From Pseudanabaena sp. PCC 7367 (GTDB lineage: Bacteria > Cyanobacteriota > Cyanobacteriia > Pseudanabaenales > Pseudanabaenaceae): 64,000 nt of DNA. This document shows positions 8,966 to 17,734 of this stretch, piece after piece. The stretch is from NCBI RefSeq assembly GCF_000317065.1, contig NC_019701.1, forward strand, positions 2,738,001 to 2,802,000, read 5' to 3'. The number at the start of each line of letters is the position of its first letter. Position 1 is the stretch's first letter. Both the position numbers and the translations under genes were made by a program. The notes below the pieces were generated by a model. The model made no database searches. It was given only the letters and a program-made list of their open reading frames with translations, and was not told the DNA's origin.

Positions 8966-10339
8966 ATGAACACCAAAATTAATGCTGTAGCTCTGGGCAT
9001 TTTGCTCTATAGCGCTCATGCTGTGATTCCTCCTGCCCATAGTCAATCTTCCTTGCCGAATTCCAGGGCGATCGCCGCCATCTGTGATATTGGTACCTGG
9101 CCTGCCGATCATCCTGGTAGTTACATCTTCTGGGGCGCAGCCTATATCGACGCAGCCAGATATGACGAAGCATTGGCCTGTTTTAACATCGCCACCCAAG
9201 ATCCAGATGGAGCCCAAGATCCCGAAGCCTGGAATGGTAAAGGGGTTGCCCTATCGGGGTTAGGAGAATACGAGCAGGCGATCCAGGCCTACGATCGCGC
9301 AATTCGGATTCAACCTGGTGGCATCTATCAAAACAGCACCAAACGCCGCATTCAGCCCCAGGACTATTATCTATGGTGGTTTAATCGTGGTACTGCGCTG
9401 GTGGATCTCGAACGCTATGACCAAGCCCTGGTGTCATTAGATCGATCCCTGAAAATTCGCCCCGACTATGGCTATGCCTGGCTCTATCGGGGATTGGTGC
9501 TCTATAATCTGGGGCGCTACGATGAGTCCAGGGTTTCCTATACCAAAGCGATCACCTTAATCCCCAACTATGGCTATGCCACTTTTATTCGCAACTCAGT
9601 CAGCGAGGATGACTATTTGTTCTGGGAAAGTCGGGCGATCGCCATGGCCAGGTTAAAGCGCTATAAAAATGCCGATTTTTCCTATCAGCAATATGTGCGG
9701 ATTCGCAATAACAATGCTGACCTGGAACCCAATCGAGCGGCGATCGCCGATGAGCCAATTACCCTATATATGCAGGGGATTCGGCTCGCGCGCGCAGGCA
9801 ATAACCAAGCAGCCCTGGTAATTTTAGATCGGGCGGTGGAAAAATACCCCCAATATGCCGATGGCTGGCACTTTCGCGGTAATGTATTGGCGGATCTGGG
9901 GCAAAACAACGCCGCGATTACCTCCTATGATCGGGCATTGGCGATCGAACCGAGCCATTTTACGGCCTGGTATCAGCGCGGCAATGTATTTTTGGATGCG
10001 GGGGAATATCGAGAAGCGGTCAAGTCCTATGATGAAGCGATTAACTATGCCACTGACTTCGCCGAAGCCTGGCACAATCGCGGCATTGCCATGTATGAGC
10101 TGGGTGAATATGAGATCGCCCTCCAAGCCTACAATAAGGCGATCGAAGTGCCTCGCCTTTGGGGTGGCATCTCCACTGCTGATAGCCTCTATGGTAAAGC
10201 AACTGCCCTCTATCGACTGCGGCGCTATCAGGAATCATTGATCGCCCTGGATGAGGCATTAGAAATTAATCCCGAATTCCCAGCCGCGATCGCCCTGCGC
10301 AATGAGGTACGCGATTTATTGGGGATCGCCAGTAATTAA
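8966..10339 (+). CDS. Secreted TPR-repeat protein
   Basis: 457 residues. The frame opens earlier (ATG at 8786), but the extra 60 residues are not protein-like and the ATG at 8966 gives a clean signal peptide, MNTKINAVALGILLYSAHAV followed by an A-H-S-Q cleavage site near residue 26. The mature protein is a run of about nine tetratricopeptide repeats with the usual W/G/Y/A/P positions (for example AWNGKGVALSGLGEYEQAIQ, then AYDRAIRIQP). One repeat pair near the middle is diverged. TPR solenoids bind other proteins; no catalytic domain is present. It follows the 5858 gene by 270 bp on the same strand and may share its envelope location. Partner unknown. Confidence 0.85.
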   Translation: MNTKINAVALGILLYSAHAVIPPAHSQSSLPNSRAIAAICDIGTWPADHPGSYIFWGAAYIDAARYDEALACFNIATQDPDGAQDPEAWNGKGVALSGLGEYEQAIQAYDRAIRIQPGGIYQNSTKRRIQPQDYYLWWFNRGTALVDLERYDQALVSLDRSLKIRPDYGYAWLYRGLVLYNLGRYDESRVSYTKAITLIPNYGYATFIRNSVSEDDYLFWESRAIAMARLKRYKNADFSYQQYVRIRNNNADLEPNRAAIADEPITLYMQGIRLARAGNNQAALVILDRAVEKYPQYADGWHFRGNVLADLGQNNAAITSYDRALAIEPSHFTAWYQRGNVFLDAGEYREAVKSYDEAINYATDFAEAWHNRGIAMYELGEYEIALQAYNKAIEVPRLWGGISTADSLYGKATALYRLRRYQESLIALDEALEINPEFPAAIALRNEVRDLLGIASN

Positions 10340-10543
10340 CACTTGTTCAAGCCAGGTATTAGGCAAAGTCAGTTTGCTCCAATTCGATCATAAAAGATTG
10401 CTAACGGAGCAATTCAGTTTTGAGGCGATCGTTATTTTTAATCGCGCCTGATCTATTTAAGTCTTTTGTCTATGGGATCAGATGTTCCAGAGCATGGAAT
10501 AATTTAGATCGTCTAGATCCAAAAATTGACAATATACAAACTT

Positions 10544-10993
10544 ATGGAACGTACTTTTCTTGCAATCAAGCCCGATGGTGTACAGCGTGGACTGGTCGGC
10601 AATATTATCTCTCGCCTTGAAGCCAAAGGGTTTCAATTGGTGGGTCTAAAAATGCTACAAGTCAGTCGTGAATTGGCTGAGCAGCATTATGCTGAACACA
10701 AAGAAAAGCCTTTTTTTGGGGGGTTAGTTGACTTCATCACCTCCAGTCCCGTGGTGGCGATGGTGTGGGAAGGCAAGGAAGTAATTTCCACCGCTCGCAA
10801 AATGATCGGTAGCACCAATCCGCTCAGCGCAGACAACGGCACAATCCGGGGTGATTTTGGGATCGAAATTGGCCGCAATATCATTCATGGCTCTGACGCG
10901 CCAGACACTGCCACCCGTGAGATCGCGCTTTGGTTTAGTGATGCCGAGCTAGCAAGCTGGAAGTCAACTACCGCTGGATGGATTTATGAATAG
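10544..10993 (+). CDS. ndk: Nucleoside diphosphate kinase
   Basis: 149 residues, the normal bacterial length. NDK transfers the gamma-phosphate of ATP to nucleoside diphosphates through a phosphohistidine. The N-terminal signature [19 protein letters not shown] is intact, and the active-site segment R-N-I-I-H115-G-S-D carries the catalytic histidine. The C-terminal W-I-Y-E is typical. An in-frame TTG at 10526 would add six residues, but the ATG at 10544 gives the family start. It is a stand-alone gene between the TPR gene and psbA. Confidence 0.97.
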   Translation: MERTFLAIKPDGVQRGLVGNIISRLEAKGFQLVGLKMLQVSRELAEQHYAEHKEKPFFGGLVDFITSSPVVAMVWEGKEVISTARKMIGSTNPLSADNGTIRGDFGIEIGRNIIHGSDAPDTATREIALWFSDAELASWKSTTAGWIYE

Positions 10994-11052
10994 AATTAGC
11001 AGGGCGATCGTGAACGTTATAATTTATTAATGTCTACATGGCCTTGTAACTC

Positions 11053-11081
11053 TTGTACGCTTCTTAACAATTTGATACAAT
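11053..11081 (+). promoter_or_regulatory. Candidate psbA promoter (-35/-10)
   Basis: TTGTAC (11053-11058) and TACAAT (11076-11081) are separated by exactly 17 bp, a good match to a group 1 sigma-70 promoter. It lies 70 bp upstream of the psbA ATG, leaving a leader of about 60 nt that carries AGGA about 13 nt before the start. Confidence 0.6.
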
Positions 11082-11151
11082 GTTATCAATGCATTACAAA
11101 TTGCATTTTTCTTTTAAGCAAAACTTGAAGAGTTAGGAATAACATCTAAAC

Positions 11152-12234
11152 ATGACAACCGCAGTACAAAGCCGCGAGAGCGCTAGCCTGTGGGATCAGT
11201 TTTGCAACTGGGTAACCAGCACCAACAACCGCCTATATATTGGTTGGTTTGGCGTACTGATGATTCCTTGTTTGCTAACTGCAACCATCTGCTTCGTAAT
11301 CGCCTTCATCGCCGCTCCCCCCGTGGACATTGACGGCATCCGTGAGCCAGTATCCGGTTCACTTCTGTATGGCAACAACATGATTTCCGCGGCAGTTGTG
11401 CCAAGTTCGAACGCCATTGGCCTGCACTTTTACCCCATTTGGGAAGCAACCAGCCTAGACGAGTGGCTCTACAACGGTGGTCCATACCAGCTAGTAGCCT
11501 TCCACTTTTTGATTGGTATTTTCTGCTACATGGGTCGTGAGTGGGAATTGAGCTACCGCTTGGGTATGCGTCCATGGATTGCTGTAGCCTACAGTGCTCC
11601 AGTCGCCGCCGCCACCGCCGTATTCTTGATTTACCCGTTGGGTCAAGGTAGTTTCTCCGATGGTATGCCATTGGGAATCAGTGGTACGTTCAACTTCATG
11701 ATCGTATTCCAAGCAGAGCACAACATTTTGATGCATCCTTTCCACATGTTGGGTGTAGCCGGTGTGTTCGGTGGTGCCTTGTTCAGTGCAATGCACGGTA
11801 GCTTGGTGACCAGCAGCTTGATTCGTGAGACGACCGAGAACGAGTCTGCCAACTATGGTTACAAGTTTGGTCAGGAAGAAGAGACCTATAACATTGTGGC
11901 CGCCCATGGTTACTTTGGTCGCTTGATCTTCCAATATGCCAGCTTCAACAACAGCCGTAGCTTGCACTTCTTCTTGGCACTGTGGCCAGTGGCCGGTATT
12001 TGGTTCACTGCTCTGGGCGTAAGCACGATGGCATTCAACTTGAATGGCTTCAACTTCAACCAGTCGATCGTGGACAGTGAAGGACGTGTGGTTCCATCTT
12101 GGGCAGACGTGATCAACCGCGCTAACTTGGGTATGGAAGTAATGCACGAGCGCAATGCTCACAACTTCCCGCTTGATTTGGCTTCTGCTGATGTGCAGCC
12201 TGTTGCTCTTACTGCTCCTGCCATCAATGGTTAG
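11152..12234 (+). CDS. psbA: Photosystem II reaction centre protein D1
   Basis: 360 residues with five membrane helices, the usual cyanobacterial length. All key D1 residues are present: Tyr161, His190, Asp170, Glu189, His198, His215, Ser264, His272, His332, Glu333, Asp342 and Ala344, followed by a 16-residue C-terminal extension for processing. Residue 130 is Glu, as in the high-light (D1:2) form rather than the Gln of D1:1. Residue 80 is Ala where standard D1 has Gly, one of the three marks of the low-oxygen D1' form, but the other two (Leu158, Ala286) are absent: the protein has Phe158 and Thr286. Residue 144 is Ala where Cys is usual. It is single in this window, with its own promoter and terminator. 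Confidence 0.98.
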   Translation: MTTAVQSRESASLWDQFCNWVTSTNNRLYIGWFGVLMIPCLLTATICFVIAFIAAPPVDIDGIREPVSGSLLYGNNMISAAVVPSSNAIGLHFYPIWEATSLDEWLYNGGPYQLVAFHFLIGIFCYMGREWELSYRLGMRPWIAVAYSAPVAAATAVFLIYPLGQGSFSDGMPLGISGTFNFMIVFQAEHNILMHPFHMLGVAGVFGGALFSAMHGSLVTSSLIRETTENESANYGYKFGQEEETYNIVAAHGYFGRLIFQYASFNNSRSLHFFLALWPVAGIWFTALGVSTMAFNLNGFNFNQSIVDSEGRVVPSWADVINRANLGMEVMHERNAHNFPLDLASADVQPVALTAPAING

Positions 12235-12299
12235 TCTAAGAAACCTATAGATTGTAAGCAAATATAGCCCAGAGCTTGAGTTTACATAGTCTATTAGTA

Positions 12300-12346
12300 A
12301 AGCACCTCTTCGGGGGTGCTTCGCTGTTTTATTGGGTTTTTTTTGG
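12300..12346 (+). terminator. psbA intrinsic terminator
   Basis: A 9-bp stem AAGCACCTC/GGGGTGCTT (one G-T pair) closes a TTCG tetraloop at 12309-12312 and is followed by T-rich sequence ending in an eight-T run. It lies 65 bp after the psbA stop codon. Confidence 0.85.
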
Positions 12347-12382
12347 TTTTTTAGTGATGCTTTGCCTTGCCTAGCGCCAGCC

Positions 12383-12856
12383 TCATACTTGCTCCTCTAG
12401 TTCACTGAGCAAATTACCGCAGGCATCATAGAGCAAATCCAACACATAATCGAACCCGGCATCACCGCCATAGTAGGGGTCAGGCACTTCGCTGTCGTTG
12501 TGCTCACTGCAATAGCTACAAATTAGCTCCACCTTGTCTTTATATTTACCCTGGGGATCAAGGCGTAAAATATTTTGATAGTTAGAGCGATCCATCGCAA
12601 AGATGCGATCGAACGATTCAAAATCATCCACAACAAATTGCCGCGCCCGACCTTTTAATTGCAAGCCCCGTTGTGAAGCAGCATAGGACATACGTCGATC
12701 GGGTGGTTCGCCCACATGATAAGCACCAGTGCCAGCCGAATCACAAATAATTTGTTTCTCTAGGCCAGCCTGTGCCACCAGCTCATTCATAATATTCTCA
12801 GCCGACGGCGATCGGCAAATATTCCCCAGGCAGACAAACAGTAGCTTTTGCGGCAT
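12383..12856 (-). CDS. Low-molecular-weight protein tyrosine phosphatase
   Basis: 157 residues, full length for the family. The phosphate-binding loop C9-L-G-N-I-C-R15-S (C-X5-R) is at the N-terminus, and the general-acid aspartate is D126 in VPDPYYGG. The enzyme hydrolyses phosphotyrosine (or arsenate in some relatives) through a Cys9 phosphoenzyme. It is cytosolic, with no signal peptide. It is convergent with psbA and stands alone; there is no adjacent tyrosine kinase or polysaccharide export gene to suggest a substrate. A 9-bp inverted repeat CTCATCAAC...GTTGATGAG (12918-12962) lies upstream. Confidence 0.93.
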   Translation of the reverse strand: MPQKLLFVCLGNICRSPSAENIMNELVAQAGLEKQIICDSAGTGAYHVGEPPDRRMSYAASQRGLQLKGRARQFVVDDFESFDRIFAMDRSNYQNILRLDPQGKYKDKVELICSYCSEHNDSEVPDPYYGGDAGFDYVLDLLYDACGNLLSELEEQV

Positions 12857-13169
12857 GTTCTAACCTCAAAGATCACTCAGTGCTATTTCAAATAATATAG
12901 TTCGCAAACTCAAAATGCTCATCAACAGTTTTATTATTTTTATCATTTAAAGAGTTGATGAGTACAATGCGGATACCCTTGATTGATTTCTAGCAAAATC
13001 TCTGAGCAGTTTATGTTCTAAGCATTAGTTAACTAACTGTAGCTAATTAAAGCGATCGCTGTTCTTTATAAACAAAGCGAATTACATACATCTACATTAG
13101 CGATACATGGCAGTTCAATAGTGGTTATAACCGTGATCTTGTGCATTAGCCAGCCAGAACAAGCGATTG
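12857..13169. other. Intergenic spacer
   Basis: A 313-bp spacer between the phosphatase start and the pyruvate kinase stop. It contains the inverted repeat CTCATCAAC (12918-12926)/GTTGATGAG (12954-12962), which may be an operator or a weak hairpin. Nothing else is seen. Confidence 0.4.
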
Positions 13170-14948
13170 CTAGTGATATTGCTTAGTTTGTGATTCAACC
13201 GGGGAACCCGATCGCACGATCCCACGGGGAAAATCAACTGTCAGGGTTTCGCCATCCCGCACCTTGATCGTGGCATCACTCACACCAGCTAATACTGGAA
13301 TCCCCAATCGCCTACCAATCACCACAGCGTGGGAGTCCAGGCTTGGTTCTTCGGTGATGATCGCCGCTGCCTTGCGAATGATCCCGATAAAGTCAGCATC
13401 AGTGCGATTCACTACCAAAATTTCACCGGGGTGGAAATCCTGCACATCCAAATAGTGATGGGCGACTCTGGCGCGACCACTGACCATGCCATAGCCAATA
13501 CTGAGTCCAGTACCAACGATCGCGGAGACAATCTCAACTTTGATCAGATCGGTGGAGCCAGCAACCCCTTGCAACGTGCCAGCAGTCATCACCACTAGAT
13601 CGCCTGCCGCCAAAAGCTTTTTCTCCTGGGCTACATTCAGCGCCGCAGTGAAGTTTTGCCTGGCCGAGGGCAAAGATAACACCATCAAGGGTCTAACCCC
13701 CCACACCAATTGCAGTTGTCTGGCAATATCCACATGGGAGGTAACGGCAATGATCGGCACCGGCGGACGATATTTACTCACATTGCGGGCAGTTGCCCCA
13801 GTACGGGTTAGGGTCAAAATGGCCGAGGCATGGAGTTGATTGGCGATCTTACTAACGGCTTGACTGATCGCGCTGGGCACCGAACAGCCAATATTATCGG
13901 TGGGTTCGAGGCGATGTTCCTTTTCGATCCGCATCGCAATCCGCGCCATTGTCTGCACTGCCTTGATTGGATATTTTCCAACCGCAGTTTCATTGGAAAG
14001 CATCACCGCATCGGTGCCATCCAGAATCGCATTAGCCACATCCGAGATCTCAGCGCGGGTAGGTCGCGGGCTACTGACCATGCTGTCGAGCATTTGGGTG
14101 GCCGTAATTACCGGAATCCCCAATTGGTTAGCATTGCTGATTAATTTCTTTTGCACCAGTGGCACATCTTCGGCGGGGATTTCTACGCCTAGATCGCCCC
14201 TGGCCACCATCACACCATCGCAAACCGCCAGGATCTCTTGCATCTGGGCGATCGCCTCATGCTTTTCAATCTTGGCGATCACAGAAACGCTCTTACGTCC
14301 CCATTTAGCAATTAATTCTTTGAGTTCTAGGACATCTTCAGGGCTACACACAAAACTAAGGGCAACCCAATCAACCCCTTCGGAGAGGCCAAACCGCAAA
14401 TCCTCACGATCCTTATCGGTTAAGGCACTAACCGAAAGATGTACATTGGGAAAATTTACACCCTTACTGTCAGAGAGCACGCCCCCAATCACAGTCACGC
14501 AATGTAAATCTTGATTTTCTCGATCGATTTGCTCAACCCGCAGCTCCACCTTGCCATCATCCAGCATGATCGTTGCCCCCAAGGGGACTTCCTCTGCCAG
14601 CCCTTCATAGGTGACCGAGCTAATCTCATGGGTACATTCCACGCGCCGACTGGTGAGAATGAACTTATCCCCATTTTCTAGGAAGATAGAACCGCAATCA
14701 AATTTCCCCAATCTGATTTTGGGGCCTTGCAAATCCTGCAAGATGCCAACGGGCTGATTTAACTCCGAAGAAATCTGGCGAATACTACAAATGTTGCGAT
14801 GGTGATCGGCATGGGTGCCGTGGGAAAAATTCAGCCGAAAAGTAGAAACACCCGCTTCAATTAATTGTCGGATCGCCTCTGGGCTATTGGTGGCGGGCCC
14901 GATCGTGGCAACTATTTTAGTGCGGCGAAATTCTGCTTTGAATATCAT
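13170..14948 (-). CDS. pyk: Pyruvate kinase
   Basis: 592 residues, converting PEP and ADP to pyruvate and ATP. The catalytic barrel shows TKIVATIGPATNS, FRLNFSHGTH, VIAKIEKHEA and VMVARGDLGVEIP; the allosteric C-domain follows. An extra C-terminal domain (about 480-580) has the pattern of the PEP-utilising mobile domain, with the histidine in SLDSHAVVIGRRLGIPVLAG. This longer form with the extra domain is common in cyanobacteria and firmicutes, where the domain affects regulation. Start is the ATG at 14948. It is a single gene, with about 500 bp upstream free of other genes. Confidence 0.96.
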   Translation of the reverse strand: MIFKAEFRRTKIVATIGPATNSPEAIRQLIEAGVSTFRLNFSHGTHADHHRNICSIRQISSELNQPVGILQDLQGPKIRLGKFDCGSIFLENGDKFILTSRRVECTHEISSVTYEGLAEEVPLGATIMLDDGKVELRVEQIDRENQDLHCVTVIGGVLSDSKGVNFPNVHLSVSALTDKDREDLRFGLSEGVDWVALSFVCSPEDVLELKELIAKWGRKSVSVIAKIEKHEAIAQMQEILAVCDGVMVARGDLGVEIPAEDVPLVQKKLISNANQLGIPVITATQMLDSMVSSPRPTRAEISDVANAILDGTDAVMLSNETAVGKYPIKAVQTMARIAMRIEKEHRLEPTDNIGCSVPSAISQAVSKIANQLHASAILTLTRTGATARNVSKYRPPVPIIAVTSHVDIARQLQLVWGVRPLMVLSLPSARQNFTAALNVAQEKKLLAAGDLVVMTAGTLQGVAGSTDLIKVEIVSAIVGTGLSIGYGMVSGRARVAHHYLDVQDFHPGEILVVNRTDADFIGIIRKAAAIITEEPSLDSHAVVIGRRLGIPVLAGVSDATIKVRDGETLTVDFPRGIVRSGSPVESQTKQYH

Positions 14949-15359
14949 TACAATGTTTTATGGTGGGTCTGGCGGGGAATCAAAAAGCAAATATTGATTG
15001 AGCGCTAAGCCAATTAAATCTAGTAGGTCTATTAGGTCTATTAGATAAAGTCTATGGCAAAATAGCTTTTTCCAGCAGGATCACTTTTTATATAGATGAC
15101 TATTTTAAACGCTGGCTGGTTCAAACCAACAAGGTTTTTTATGATTTCAAGATCCTGCCAAAGTCCAGCTCTATCTGGCTAATTGCTCTTACAGATAGAC
15201 TTGTATGGATAAGGATATTTGATATTGCAAGATTTGATATTGCGAGATGGGGCGATCGCCAAGCAAGCCATGTTACCAACCTAAGTTGTAATCATTTCTG
15301 TTTTTTGGGTACGTCCTTTAGTTGTTATGGCCAGTGAAGTGGTACTTAAAAAATAAATA
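14949..15359. other. Intergenic spacer
   Basis: AT-rich spacer upstream of pyk. It holds a 9-bp tandem duplication TAGGTCTAT (15024-15041). An inverted repeat GCAGGATC/GATCCTGC about 70 bp apart is visible near 15075-15156. No convincing gene. Confidence 0.4.
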
Positions 15360-15449
15360 ATGTGTGCTTGGGATCTCGACGAAGAAATGATCGAGCAGAA
15401 ACATTGCCCCACCAGACTCTGCAAACGCTATATCCGTGAAAAAAGTTGA
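15360..15449 (+). CDS. Candidate 29-aa small protein
   Basis: An ATG-initiated frame of 29 codons directly preceded by an in-frame TAA. The peptide begins MCAWDLDEEMIEQKH and ends with a Cys/Arg/Lys-rich half (two cysteines spaced like CPTRLC). The composition is charged and protein-like, unlike the AT-rich spacer around it. It ends two bases before the stop codon of the convergent cyclase gene. No clear ribosome-binding site is seen. It could be a real small protein or chance. Confidence 0.3.
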   Translation: MCAWDLDEEMIEQKHCPTRLCKRYIREKS

Positions 15450-15451
15450 AT

Positions 15452-16534
15452 TTAGGAATCACTCGGGTGTCTCCTAAATAGACGAGCGATCGCATTAAAT
15501 AACTTTTCGATTGCTTGCATTACGATCGAGAAAATACTCTCAAATATACCCATTTGTGCCCTTTGCGCGTTGAGTTTGCGCTTCGCTGCTAATTGGGTAG
15601 CAGCAGTCTGCGGTAAATTCAAATTGCCCCGCATTTCGGTTATTTCATAGAGGCAATAAGCACCTGTTTTGCCGGCTAGCTCAATGTTGTTGTGGGGTTT
15701 AGCGATCGCCTTACTTTTGATATTCTCATACACCTCCTCCGACACCAGCAAGCTGGCTCCCACTCGCTTAGTCGTACTTTCGATCCGGCTGGCAAAATTA
15801 ACCGCATCACCGATCGCAGTCATACAAGATGATGATGCATCAGCGTTGCCAATATTACCCAGTACCACCCAACCATAGTGAATCCCAATCCCAATTTTGA
15901 GGGGATGATTCGACAAAACCGTCAGACCATGGTTAAGCGCTTCCATCTGCTCTAGCATTGCCAGACCAGCCCTAACCGATAGTTCAACCGGATTAGCGAT
16001 GTCCTCAAGGCCAAACAAAGCCATAAAGCCATCACCCATATAGTTATTGATCACACCACCATGGCTGATTATGACCTTATTCATCCGTTGGAAATAACGA
16101 TTGAGCAGATAGATCACGTCGTAGGGCAGCATTGCCTCTGAAGCCTTGGTAAAACCGCGAATGTCAGCAAACATGATCGCAACGGGTTTTTCTTGACCGA
16201 TCGCGCCATAGGAAATTTGCTGCTCGGCTAGCTCAGCATCTTCGGAATCAAGTACCAGCCGACGCAGACGTATATCACCATTGATTCTAGTTTGACAGGC
16301 CAAGCGAATATGATCGGGCAAGTCCAATTTTTTGGCTAAGATTTGCTCATGGACAGTGGGAGGACTGCATGCTTCAACCCCATCAGCAATGAGCACTCGG
16401 CAGGTAGAACAGCGGGCAAAGCCTCCACACACATGCATATGGGGGATATCGGCATAGAGGGATGTTTGCAGGATTGTATCCCTAGCATCGGCATCGATCG
16501 TCAATTCATCTGGTAGATAGTAAATATTCGGCAT
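15452..16534 (-). CDS. Ferredoxin-domain class III nucleotide cyclase
   Basis: 360 residues. Residues 1-95 form a plant-type 2Fe-2S ferredoxin domain with ligands C36, C42, C45 and C80. Residues 115-300 are a class III adenylate/guanylate cyclase domain: metal aspartates D124 (FADIRGFT) and D168 (MGDGFMALFG), transition-state residues N246 and R250, and T239 at a base-recognition position. The lysine that normally specifies adenine (four residues before the second metal Asp) is Asn164. The tail (320-360) is basic and amphipathic and may touch the membrane. Fusion of a ferredoxin to a cyclase suggests a redox-controlled cAMP signal, and is known in cyanobacteria. Actual product (cAMP or cGMP) is not proven by sequence. 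Start ATG at 16534. Confidence 0.92.
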   Translation of the reverse strand: MPNIYYLPDELTIDADARDTILQTSLYADIPHMHVCGGFARCSTCRVLIADGVEACSPPTVHEQILAKKLDLPDHIRLACQTRINGDIRLRRLVLDSEDAELAEQQISYGAIGQEKPVAIMFADIRGFTKASEAMLPYDVIYLLNRYFQRMNKVIISHGGVINNYMGDGFMALFGLEDIANPVELSVRAGLAMLEQMEALNHGLTVLSNHPLKIGIGIHYGWVVLGNIGNADASSSCMTAIGDAVNFASRIESTTKRVGASLLVSEEVYENIKSKAIAKPHNNIELAGKTGAYCLYEITEMRGNLNLPQTAATQLAAKRKLNAQRAQMGIFESIFSIVMQAIEKLFNAIARLFRRHPSDS

Positions 16535-16910
16535 GCAGCTTAGAGATAGAACTAGGTGATTAAACGGCGATCGATTAGAGCTAATTATTGAGTGACTTAG
16601 TCTATTCGTAACATTAAGCCCGATTCAAGACCCCCAATAAACTCTCAATAAACCCTCAATAAAAAAGTGTTTGGGTGTGGTTCGCAGACTTAATTAGTAG
16701 ACTTAATTAGTAGTTAGCTTAAATATTCCTAATAGATTATCTCGTTGCCCAATATTTAGTATTGTGGCCTATTTTGCTTAAAATTGGCTTAATGGTTTAG
16801 CTGATGGCGACTTTATGTTCCATGAAACATTTTTAGCCAGCGATCGTCACCATATATGGCTGTCAACTATAATAAAACGGTTAGATCTGAATTTCTAAGG
16901 AGATATAGGC
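16535..16910. other. Divergent intergenic region
   Basis: Spacer between the leftward cyclase and the rightward DUF4214 gene, so it should hold both promoters. It has two tandem duplications: an imperfect 11-bp AATAAACTCTC-type pair (16636-16657) and a 13-bp GACTTAATTAGTA pair (16687-16712). Confidence 0.5.
16687..16712. repeat. Tandem duplication, 13-bp unit x2
   Basis: GACTTAATTAGTA is repeated head to tail between the cyclase and DUF4214 genes. Confidence 0.9.
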
Positions 16911-17399
16911 ATGAAACTTGGCGCTTTAGTCGCTGGCGCTCTAATTATAGCCAGTGCAATCCCCCTACCAGCAATGGCTCAACGCATTACCTGCTACCGC
17001 CGTGGCAACTTCATCGAATGTCCTGGTTATGGGGAATTTGACTATACCCGCAATAATAATTCCAACAACAATTCAAGCCGCGATCGCTACGCTGTTGAGC
17101 AGGAAATTTCGCAGATCTATCGGGATATATTGGGGCGCAACCCAGACAATAATGGCCTGAGAACCTACACCAGGAATGTGCAAAACGGGGACTGGTCATA
17201 CGAGCAAGTACGCCGTGACCTGGCCTTTAGCTCTGAAGCTGCCAATGCGATCAATAATATTTATCGCCAGGTGCTTGGCCGTAACGCTGATTCTGGCGGC
17301 ATGGAAACCTATAAGGAATATTTGGCTAAGGGCAACTCGCTCAATGATATTCGGCGTGAATTGGCTAACAGCCCAGAAGCTTCCTCTCGTCGTAGGTAG
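16911..17399 (+). CDS. Secreted DUF4214 protein
   Basis: 162 residues. A signal peptide (MKLGALVAGALIIASAIPLP, then A-M-A cleavage near residue 23) precedes a Cys-containing segment (ITCYRRGNFIECPGYG), an Asn/Ser-rich linker, and two DUF4214-type repeats with the pattern IYRDILGRNPDNNGL and IYRQVLGRNADSGGM. DUF4214 repeats are found in secreted and surface proteins and phycobilisome-linker-like contexts; their role is unclear. The start is firm: AAGGAGAT lies seven bases upstream, one of the strongest ribosome-binding sites in the window, which suggests high expression. It stands alone. Confidence 0.85.
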   Translation: MKLGALVAGALIIASAIPLPAMAQRITCYRRGNFIECPGYGEFDYTRNNNSNNNSSRDRYAVEQEISQIYRDILGRNPDNNGLRTYTRNVQNGDWSYEQVRRDLAFSSEAANAINNIYRQVLGRNADSGGMETYKEYLAKGNSLNDIRRELANSPEASSRRR

Positions 17400-17734
17400 A
17401 TTAGCTTAGATAAGTGCGCTAGTTGAGCTAGAGCAAGTTAGGAATATTTGAGGCGACGATATTTGAGCAGGGGCGATCGCATGGCAATCAGGGTTTAGCG
17501 ATCGCTCTAATTTAATTGTGAAAAACTAGTGATCGACCACGTTAATTATGATTGGTTGCAATCTTGTGAAAGGGTTATCAAAATTGCAAATTAAGCATCA
17601 AATTCATTGTGCTGGACTACTAGGTGCGGTATTTCTAGCTAATCTTCATGCTTATAGTTCTAATGGTATAACTCTAACCATTTGACCAGCAAAGTTAGAG
17701 CGATCGCAGTTAAAATTTTGCTAACTAAATGCAG
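17400..17734. other. Convergent intergenic region, nothing recognised
   Basis: Spacer between the 3' ends of the DUF4214 gene and ycf39. It contains HIP1-like GCGATCGC sites and no clear gene, hairpin-T terminator or repeat. Confidence 0.4.

Noticed and set aside
11152-12234. Calling the D1 gene a low-oxygen D1' form
   Set aside because: Only Ala80 of the three D1' marks is present; Phe158 and Thr286 are the normal residues.
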